Assembly: GCA_011523445.1 (NCBI GenBank)
Contig: WTGT01000081.1
Location: forward strand, 1 to 6,982
From: Paracoccaceae bacterium
GTDB taxonomy: Bacteria; Pseudomonadota; Alphaproteobacteria; Rhodobacterales; Rhodobacteraceae
Direction: 5' to 3'
DNA: 6,982 bases
The notes beneath the pieces were generated by a model. It was not told where the DNA came from, searched no databases, and saw only the letters and a list, made by a program, of their open reading frames with translations. Made by a program: the position numbers and the translations under genes. Shown piece after piece: positions 1 through 5,499 of the stretch. The stretch's first letter is position 1. Each line of letters opens with the position of its first letter.

Positions 1-571
1 GATATGTTGTCTTGGCCAAAATGGGCAAACTTCTCATATCAGTCACCAAACTGTTGTAACCAAATGAAGTGCCTCTTTCACAGATCAGAATATTTTGGTT
101 ACCCGTACTGGCAATTTTCCCAATAGCATTTTGAATATCCCACGGTGCCAAAAATTGCCCCTTTTTCAAATTGATTGGTTTGTTTGTCTTCCCGGCAGCA
201 AGCAACAAATCAGTTTGACGACAAAGAAAGGCAGGAATTTGCAGGATATCCACATGCCTGGCAACTTCTGCACATTGGCCGGGTTCGTGGACATCCGTCA
301 GAACTGGACATCCGATTTCCTCTTTGACGGCTGACAGAATTTCCAGCCCAGAATCCATCCCGATTCCACGCTTACCCGAGATGGACGTTCGATTGGCTTT
401 GTCAAAGGAGGACTTGAATATAAAGTCCAAACCCAATGACTTGCAGGTCTTGCTGATATGCCCGGCAATTTCCAGAGAGTGATCTCTGCTCTCTATTTGA
501 CAGGGGCCAGCAATGAGAATGAACGGCAACCTGTTTGATACATTCAGGTTACCGACTTGAACTGTTTTCAT
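1..571 (-). CDS. kdsA: 3-deoxy-8-phosphooctulonate synthase (KDO-8-P synthase), 3' end cut by window edge
   Basis: KdsA condenses phosphoenolpyruvate with arabinose 5-phosphate in the cytoplasm to give KDO-8-phosphate, the precursor of the lipopolysaccharide inner-core sugar. The ATG is at 571-569 and 190 codons are visible, about two thirds of the usual length of roughly 280. Reading the reverse strand gives, in order, the family signatures AGPCQIES (residues 21-28), FKSSFDKANRTS, TDVHEP, IPAFLCRQTDLL, and CERGTSFGYN followed by DMRSLPI near the edge. Cys24 in AGPC is the position that is Asn in E. coli KdsA (GGMNVLES). Cys there marks the metal-dependent class, known from Aquifex. The gene starts 28 bases after the nhaA stop on the same strand, so co-transcription is likely. 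Only a weak ribosome site is present: GAGTGA (plus-strand 581-586), nine bases before the ATG. The family call is secure. Only the C-terminal third cannot be checked. Confidence 0.96.
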   Translation of the reverse strand, partial: MKTVQVGNLNVSNRLPFILIAGPCQIESRDHSLEIAGHISKTCKSLGLDFIFKSSFDKANRTSISGKRGIGMDSGLEILSAVKEEIGCPVLTDVHEPGQCAEVARHVDILQIPAFLCRQTDLLLAAGKTNKPINLKKGQFLAPWDIQNAIGKIASTGNQNILICERGTSFGYNSLVTDMRSLPILAKTTY

Positions 572-599
572 TTGAAAAAATCACTCAATTTGGGACAAC

Positions 600-1856
600 T
601 CACGAAACAATTTCCTGCTTCTTGATCTTGAATACCTTGCCCACGAAAATGGCAATGGCAGCACCCCCAAGACTCAATAATGCTCCCATTTTGGCAGCAT
701 CTTGAACAGGACCGCTGTCAAAGGCAACCGAAGCCACAAACAAGGATACCGTGAAGCCTATGCCGGCTATGAAACCAATGACAAGAATATCAATCAGATT
801 CATGCCATCCGGCATTCCGAATTTGAATGGCCCCGCACCCAACCATCCGAATAGCAAAATGCCTATGGGTTTGCCTACCAGCAAACCTGCCAAAACCAGG
901 TAGGTGGGAGTGCCTATGGAAGAAAACTCCACACCAGCATTGGCGAAGCCAAAAAAGAACAAAATGATTTCGACCGGAATTTTAAGCTTATGCTCGATCT
1001 TGTTTAGGATATCGGTAAGGTGTTTTTCCTCATCAGCAAAAATTCCGAAAGTTGTATCGGCGTGCGGTATTGCGGGAATAACTGGAAGTAAGCCCAGGGC
1101 AGGATGAAGACCCGATTCCTGAAAACCATACCAAGATAATGCCCCGGCTACTGCATAAGGCCAGAAAGAAAGACGCTTGACGACTAGGTTGGGGAAATAA
1201 TTTTCACCGTGATCCTTTTCCAGATATCTTGGCAACCAATTAAATACCAAATAGGTACCCACTGCGGCAAAAAGTGAAAGCAATAACCATTCAGGAGCTA
1301 ATTCACCTGAAGGATAAAATACAGCCAGGATCAAAAGTCCGCACGCATCGTCAGCTATTGCCAACAAGAGCAGAAATCTTACACCCGGATGCCCGGCTCC
1401 AAAAATCACTCTACCAACCAGATAGGAAAAGGCGATATCTGTTGCTGTTGGAATTGCCCAACCGTTGGCAACAGCGGAGTATGTTTCAGAACCCAGAATG
1501 TAGGCAATGCCGAGATAGACGACAATCGGACCAATCATTCCGCCGGCAGTTGCAAAGAGAGGTGTCAGGGATTTTTTACCCCTGAGAGAGCCGTTTTTCA
1601 GGGCAATAGCTTCCCAAACCTCCTTGCCTGCAACGGCAAAGAAAAATGCCATCAAAATGTCATTGATGATAAAATGGATTGTCAGTTTCCTGTATTCTGC
1701 ACCCTCGGGAATATACCCGACAAAGCTCTTCTTGAGGAGAACAAAATCAACCAATTCGTGATAGGAGTGTGGTGAAGTATTGGCCCATATAAGGGCAATC
1801 AGTGCGCCTGATATCAATAATACAGAATATTGTGATACAAAATTCCAAACTTTCAT
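600..1856 (-). CDS. nhaA: Na+/H+ antiporter NhaA
   Basis: This inner-membrane secondary transporter exchanges cytoplasmic Na+ (or Li+) for external protons. The protein has 418 residues against 388 in E. coli, and hydrophobic segments run through its whole length. Family landmarks are the TDIAF motif (Thr138-Asp140, equivalent to E. coli Asp133), the ion-binding pair Asp169-Asp170 in LAIADDACG (E. coli Asp163/Asp164), and Lys329 in LVGKPIGI (E. coli Lys300). GIGFTVSLFVASVAF (365-379) matches the conserved C-terminal helix, and His251 lies in SGLHPALG. It differs from the classical subtype: FFFAVAGKEVWEA (71-83) replaces the E. coli GLEVKRE segment, and ADD replaces IDD. This looks like a second NhaA subtype that I recall from marine alphaproteobacteria. 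The ATG is supported by an AAAGGTGA ribosome site four bases upstream. kdsA follows 28 bases downstream, and a divergent helicase gene lies upstream. Confidence 0.95.
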   Translation of the reverse strand: MKVWNFVSQYSVLLISGALIALIWANTSPHSYHELVDFVLLKKSFVGYIPEGAEYRKLTIHFIINDILMAFFFAVAGKEVWEAIALKNGSLRGKKSLTPLFATAGGMIGPIVVYLGIAYILGSETYSAVANGWAIPTATDIAFSYLVGRVIFGAGHPGVRFLLLLAIADDACGLLILAVFYPSGELAPEWLLLSLFAAVGTYLVFNWLPRYLEKDHGENYFPNLVVKRLSFWPYAVAGALSWYGFQESGLHPALGLLPVIPAIPHADTTFGIFADEEKHLTDILNKIEHKLKIPVEIILFFFGFANAGVEFSSIGTPTYLVLAGLLVGKPIGILLFGWLGAGPFKFGMPDGMNLIDILVIGFIAGIGFTVSLFVASVAFDSGPVQDAAKMGALLSLGGAAIAIFVGKVFKIKKQEIVS

Positions 1857-1860
1857 TTAT

Positions 1861-1868
1861 TCACCTTT
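1861..1868 (-). promoter_or_regulatory. Ribosome binding site of nhaA
   Basis: Read on the minus strand, AAAGGTGA precedes ATAA and then the ATG at 1856-1854. Its AGGTGA core matches the Shine-Dalgarno consensus with a short spacer. It fixes the nhaA start and is the clearest ribosome site near the divergent intergenic region. Confidence 0.7.
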
Positions 1869-1920
1869 TGACCTATTACGTTTTCAAACCTACTCAGGAC
1901 TAGAGTGGAGTAATTGTTGC

Positions 1921-1948
1921 ATTAAGAAAATCATTTGGGTTCGGTAAA
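1921..1948 (-). promoter_or_regulatory. Possible sigma70-like promoter for nhaA-kdsA (weak)
   Basis: On the minus strand TTTACC (1943-1948, four of six matches to TTGACA) is followed, 16 bases later, by CTTAAT (1921-1926, four of six matches to TATAAT). It would give a leader of about 60 bases before the nhaA ATG. The surrounding region, 1857-2100, is AT-rich and carries no gene. I see no riboswitch, strong inverted repeat or recognisable operator in it. Both elements are poor enough to arise by chance in AT-rich DNA, so this is only a candidate. Confidence 0.2.
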
Positions 1949-2053
1949 ATATCTGTACGAAAATCAATTCATTTCCTGATAAAAACACCTTGTAACCTTA
2001 AATTAAATCCAATACCAAAGAATTTCACGTAATTGCTAATCTAGATTTTTAAG

Positions 2054-2081
2054 TTAATTAGTCAAAATTCAGAGCAATAAT
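2054..2081 (+). promoter_or_regulatory. Possible promoter for the PIF1 helicase gene (weak)
   Basis: AATAAT (2076-2081) matches the -10 consensus TATAAT at five of six positions. The best -35 candidate, 16 bases upstream, is TTAATT (2054-2059), which matches only three of six. If real, transcription would begin near 2088, about a dozen bases before the TTG start codon. That would leave almost no leader and no room for a normal ribosome site. Confidence 0.18.
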
Positions 2082-2100
2082 AATTTCCGGGTAGCCTCAA

Positions 2101-3417
2101 TTGAGCATAACGATAACCAAGGAATTCAAGGATGCCCTTGAATTACTGAAACATGGCAGGGAGCACCTGTTCATTACCGGGAAGGCGGGAACAGGAAAAT
2201 CTACCCTCTTAAAATTATATCAGGAAACAATTCCTGACAATTCAGTCATACTCGCTCCCACTGGCATTGCTGCTCTGAATGTGGGTGGACAGACCATTCA
2301 TAGATTTTTCAAGTTTCGGCCGGGAACAACGCCCGAAAATGTAACGAAAACCTTTTTGCAAGGCAGTACAAGAAGAATTATACGCAACCTTGATGCCATA
2401 ATCATTGATGAGGTGTCCATGCTGCGTGCAGATTTGCTGGATTGTGTGGATAAAATCCTCAGAAAATATGGTTGGGAAAGAAACAAGCCTTTTGGTGGCA
2501 TCAGAATGATATTTTTTGGTGACCTTTATCAACTACCACCAGTGGTACCGAGAAATGAGAGAAATATTTTTCAGAAGGGGAGTCTTTATGAAACGGAATT
2601 TTTCTTTGATGCCCATGTGATGCAAGAGGTTCCATTTTTGCGGATTGAACTGACTAAGGTGTTTAGGCAAAAGGATGAGGAATTCATAGATTTTTTGAAC
2701 CGGATAAGGGAAAACAGTATTACAAATGAAGACCTAGAATGGTTCAATCGGCAAAACATGGCAAGATTTGAAGAGGGTAAGGGAACCGGAACCAAGGATT
2801 ATTTTGTTATTCTCACGAGTACCAATCGTCAAGCTGATGAAATCAATCTTAGGCATTTGGATAAGCTCGGGCAATTGAATCCAATATACCAAAACAGTGC
2901 CGAAATTGCGGGGAAAATCAGCAGGGAAATGTATTCTGCACCCGAGGAACTCATTTTTTGTCGTGGATGTCAGGTAATGATGTTGACCAATGATCGAAAC
3001 TACCGGTTTGTTAATGGAACCTTGGGAATAATCCAGGGCTATGACAGGGTTGAAGAGCAGGTGGAAATCAAATTACGCAATGGCCAAGTCATCAGCGTTG
3101 GAAAGCATAAGTGGGAAGTCAATTCATATGGACTTCATGAAGGCAAAATCGTTTCTGTTCCTGAAGGGTCGTTTACGCAATTTCCATTCAGATTGTGTTG
3201 GGCCATAACCATTCACAAGAGCCAGGGTAATACCTTCGAGAACCTTGGTCTGATGCTTGGAAGGGCATTTGCCCCAGGTCAAACCTATGTGGCCTTGTCA
3301 AGGTGCACGACGCTTGAAGGTATAAAATTGTTCACTGAAATTCAGATGAGTGATATAATGACAGACCCCAGAATCGTGCAGTACTTTAATAAGGAGAATA
3401 TCGACTTGGAAACCTAA
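2101..3417 (+). CDS. PIF1-family superfamily 1B ATP-dependent DNA helicase
   Basis: This is a 438-residue ATP-driven 5'-3' DNA helicase of the PIF1/RRM3 type. Such proteins unwind forked or G-quadruplex DNA and R-loops during replication and repair. Visible motifs are Walker A GKAGTGKST (27-35), motif Ia APTGIAALNVGGQTIH (52-67), Walker B IIIDEVSM (100-107), motif III GDLYQLPP (140-147), motif IV with FRQ (188-190), motif V AITIHKSQGNT (368-378) and motif VI TYVALSR (395-401, Arg401 the probable arginine finger). The stretch between motifs II and III, with NKPFGGIRMIFFGD (128-141), is the PIF1 signature and favours PIF1 over RecD2. The protein is only the helicase core, with no added nuclease or DNA-binding domain. 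An in-frame TAG at 2092-2094 rules out a longer start, so TTG at 2101 is the only start that leaves the fold whole. No good Shine-Dalgarno sequence precedes it. It is the only plus-strand gene here, divergent from nhaA and convergent with the reductase gene. Confidence 0.93.
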   Translation: MSITITKEFKDALELLKHGREHLFITGKAGTGKSTLLKLYQETIPDNSVILAPTGIAALNVGGQTIHRFFKFRPGTTPENVTKTFLQGSTRRIIRNLDAIIIDEVSMLRADLLDCVDKILRKYGWERNKPFGGIRMIFFGDLYQLPPVVPRNERNIFQKGSLYETEFFFDAHVMQEVPFLRIELTKVFRQKDEEFIDFLNRIRENSITNEDLEWFNRQNMARFEEGKGTGTKDYFVILTSTNRQADEINLRHLDKLGQLNPIYQNSAEIAGKISREMYSAPEELIFCRGCQVMMLTNDRNYRFVNGTLGIIQGYDRVEEQVEIKLRNGQVISVGKHKWEVNSYGLHEGKIVSVPEGSFTQFPFRLCWAITIHKSQGNTFENLGLMLGRAFAPGQTYVALSRCTTLEGIKLFTEIQMSDIMTDPRIVQYFNKENIDLET

Positions 3418-4352
3418 TAGCCCCTTTCGAAATCAACAACATTCTTCATCGCTTCACCCTTGAGATTTCTTGTAATATTCCTTGCGATTGAAATCGAGGC
3501 GGTTTGAGGCCGGGATTCCGACGAAATATGAGGCCAGATGGAAACTTTGTCATGTAGCCAGAATGGGTGATTGACTGGCAGTGGTTCGGTCTTGAATACA
3601 TCTAGGGTGGCATGAGATACCTGTCCATTGTCAAGGGCCTGAAGGAGATCCTCTTCATTGATCAATCCACCTCGACCGGAATTGATCAATACTGTACCTC
3701 GTTTGATGAATTTCAGTGTATCCCGATTGATCAGATCTGTAGTTTCTCTAGTTAGGGGCAAAATCATCGCTATGATATCGGATGCCCCAAGGACGTGATG
3801 AAGACCATCCTTGCCGTGAAAGGTCTGTACATCAGGTATCTCCCTCTTTGTCCTGCTCCAACCCATCACTTGAAAATTCAATACCTTTACTGCCTTCAAA
3901 CATGCCAGACCCAAAACACCAAGCCCAAGGAATCCAACAACCCTTGAACGTGCTAGGGGAGGGCTGGTTTCCTTCAGCCAGGCTCCAGATCTGTTATTGA
4001 TGTGGATATCCATTCCCAGATGATGTCTGAGAACCTGACCTGTTACCCATTCCCTCATGCCTTCCACCATCCCGGGATCATTCATTCGAACCAAAGGACA
4101 GGCAATTGTCTTGTTGTTAATGATATCTTCAACACCTGCCCATAAGGTCATGATGGCGCTTAAATTGGCAAAGGGAGTAAAATCGTTTACTGGTCCATCC
4201 GGTGAATGAAGAAGATAATCAATTTCTGTGGGATTATCCGCATACGTAATCAAATCAAAATCCAGATCAAACTCAGTAAAGGTTTGATTAAGAACTGGAA
4301 TCCATTCCTGATGATGCCTGTCAGCTGCAGAAAACAAGATTTTGATTGTCAT
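3414..4352 (-). CDS. ghrA: GhrA-type 2-hydroxyacid dehydrogenase (glyoxylate/hydroxypyruvate reductase A family)
   Basis: This cytoplasmic NAD(P)H-dependent reductase is expected to reduce glyoxylate to glycolate and hydroxypyruvate to D-glycerate. From the ATG at 4352 it has 312 residues, the same length as E. coli GhrA. Features are WAGVED (71-76), the dinucleotide-binding loop GFLGLGVLG (140-148), and WSRTK (165-169), whose Arg suggests NADPH preference. The catalytic residues align as Arg227 (SGRGG), Glu256 (LDVFKTEPLP) and His275 (WPHIS). The C-terminus VDFERGY resembles VDRARGY of E. coli GhrA. An upstream in-frame ATG at 4400 would add 16 residues overlapping rodA. The start at 4352 is preferred because AAGGA lies eight bases upstream and the protein start then matches the family. 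The ATG follows the rodA stop by one base, implying translational coupling. The stop overlaps that of the convergent helicase gene. The exact substrate cannot be read from sequence. Confidence 0.9.
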   Translation of the reverse strand: MTIKILFSAADRHHQEWIPVLNQTFTEFDLDFDLITYADNPTEIDYLLHSPDGPVNDFTPFANLSAIMTLWAGVEDIINNKTIACPLVRMNDPGMVEGMREWVTGQVLRHHLGMDIHINNRSGAWLKETSPPLARSRVVGFLGLGVLGLACLKAVKVLNFQVMGWSRTKREIPDVQTFHGKDGLHHVLGASDIIAMILPLTRETTDLINRDTLKFIKRGTVLINSGRGGLINEEDLLQALDNGQVSHATLDVFKTEPLPVNHPFWLHDKVSIWPHISSESRPQTASISIARNITRNLKGEAMKNVVDFERGY

Positions 4353-4353
4353 G

Positions 4354-5499
4354 CTATTTGTCCTTATTTCCGTGAATAATCGCACTTTGTATGAAGCCAA
4401 AGGAAATCATGAGGCTGAGGAGGGCAGAACCACCGTAGGAAATTAAGGGTAATGGTATGCCAACAACGGGGAAAAGCCCTGTTACCATCGCTAGATTAAC
4501 GGTAAAGTATAAAAAGAATGTACCAGCCAGGCCTATGATTAGCAGGGAAGAAAACCGGTCTTGTACCTTGAGTGCCTCATAGAGGCATACAAGAACAATA
4601 CCGAAGAAAAGGATGAGGATAATCAGGCTCCAAAAAAGACCGAATTCTTCGGCAAGTACAGGAAAAATGAAATCTGTATGCTTTTCGGGAAAAAAATTTA
4701 GCTGGGTTTGGGTACCATTCAAAAACCCTTTTCCCGTCAACCCTCCTGATCCAATTGCTATTTTGGATTGGATGATTTGATAGCCACTTCCCAACGGATC
4801 TGAATCTGGATTGAGAAAAGTATCAATTCTCCTGTACTGATAGTCCTGCAAAAGCTGCCATGAGGTTCCACGACTGATCAATACTGATACAACCGCCCCA
4901 ATAAACATGAAAATTATGCCAATGAAGTAGAATAAACTGACACCGCTGACAAACAAAATAATTCCACCTCCTGCAAGCAATAAAATTGCTGTTCCAAGAT
5001 CGGGTTGAATAAATACCAATCCAACAGGAAACATGATGAGACAGATAGGAAAAATTAGGTAAAGGGGTCGGGAGACTTTGGTCGGATCGATTTGGCTATA
5101 ATAATTTGCCACGGCAATAACCATGGCCACTTTCATGATTTCTGATGGTTGTATTTGAACAATTCCCAAATCAAGCCATCGTTGTGCTCCCATGAAGCGA
5201 ACACCAATGATTTCGACCATTACAAGGAGAATCAAACCGATAAAGTAGATGTGATAGGAACTAGCCTGCCAAAATGAAATGGGAATCAAGGCTATCCCTA
5301 CCATGATCACCAATCCAAAGGAGAATTTTTGTAATTGAGGGATAACCCAGGGATAGAGCGAACCTCCACCCACTGAATACAAATTGATGAATCCTATCAG
5401 GGAGAGTATGATAATCAGGAACACCAGTATCCAGTTGATTCGAGCCATCTTCCCCAGAAGGGACAGTTTCGGGTCCAGTTCTTCGTGTAATAGAGTCAT
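4354..5499 (-). CDS. rodA: Peptidoglycan glycosyltransferase RodA (SEDS family)
   Basis: RodA polymerises lipid II into glycan strands during side-wall growth and works as a complex with PBP2. The 381-residue protein has a short cytoplasmic N-terminus, then about ten hydrophobic segments beginning near residue 22. SEDS landmarks are GAQRWLDLG (104-112), QPSEIMKVA (117-125), QPDLGTAI (165-172), the loop GSGGLTGKGFLNGTQTQLNF (250-269), PEKHTDFIFPVLAEE (271-285) and GIPLPLISYGGSAL (347-360). Asp276 in HTDF is the equivalent of the essential Asp of E. coli RodA (Asp262). PVVGIPLPLISYGGSA together with the RodA-like length and the mrdA neighbour favour RodA over FtsW. Its ATG overlaps the mrdA stop as ATGA, and it has no strong ribosome site of its own, so translation is probably coupled to mrdA. 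The reductase gene starts one base after its TAG. Confidence 0.96.
   Translation of the reverse strand: MTLLHEELDPKLSLLGKMARINWILVFLIIILSLIGFINLYSVGGGSLYPWVIPQLQKFSFGLVIMVGIALIPISFWQASSYHIYFIGLILLVMVEIIGVRFMGAQRWLDLGIVQIQPSEIMKVAMVIAVANYYSQIDPTKVSRPLYLIFPICLIMFPVGLVFIQPDLGTAILLLAGGGIILFVSGVSLFYFIGIIFMFIGAVVSVLISRGTSWQLLQDYQYRRIDTFLNPDSDPLGSGYQIIQSKIAIGSGGLTGKGFLNGTQTQLNFFPEKHTDFIFPVLAEEFGLFWSLIILILFFGIVLVCLYEALKVQDRFSSLLIIGLAGTFFLYFTVNLAMVTGLFPVVGIPLPLISYGGSALLSLMISFGFIQSAIIHGNKDK
4361..4365 (-). promoter_or_regulatory. Ribosome binding site that decides the ghrA start
   Basis: On the minus strand AAGGA sits eight bases before the ATG at 4352-4350, inside the last codons of rodA. It supports the 312-residue GhrA start over the in-frame ATG at 4400. 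It also suggests that ribosomes finishing rodA can reinitiate directly on the reductase gene. Confidence 0.65.

Noticed and set aside
95..334. Plus-strand open frame of 79 codons opposite kdsA
   Set aside because: It resembles no known protein and lies wholly antisense to well-conserved KdsA codons, so it is a shadow frame.
1389..1775. Plus-strand open frame of 128 codons opposite nhaA
   Set aside because: It is antisense to conserved NhaA helices, including the Asp pair, with no ribosome site or family signature.
2036..2061. Short inverted repeat CTAAT...ATTAG upstream of the helicase gene, as a possible operator
   Set aside because: Arms of five bases in AT-rich DNA are expected by chance, and no known operator pattern fits.
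1857..2100. Small RNA, riboswitch or toxin-antitoxin gene in the divergent intergenic region
   Set aside because: I see no stable stem-loop with a T-run, no conserved riboswitch core and no small open frame with a ribosome site.
4353..4400. Longer reductase start at the ATG at 4400, giving 328 residues
   Set aside because: It would overlap rodA by 47 bases. The extra 16 residues do not resemble the GhrA N-terminus, and a clear AAGGA ribosome site supports the ATG at 4352, which gives the family length of 312.
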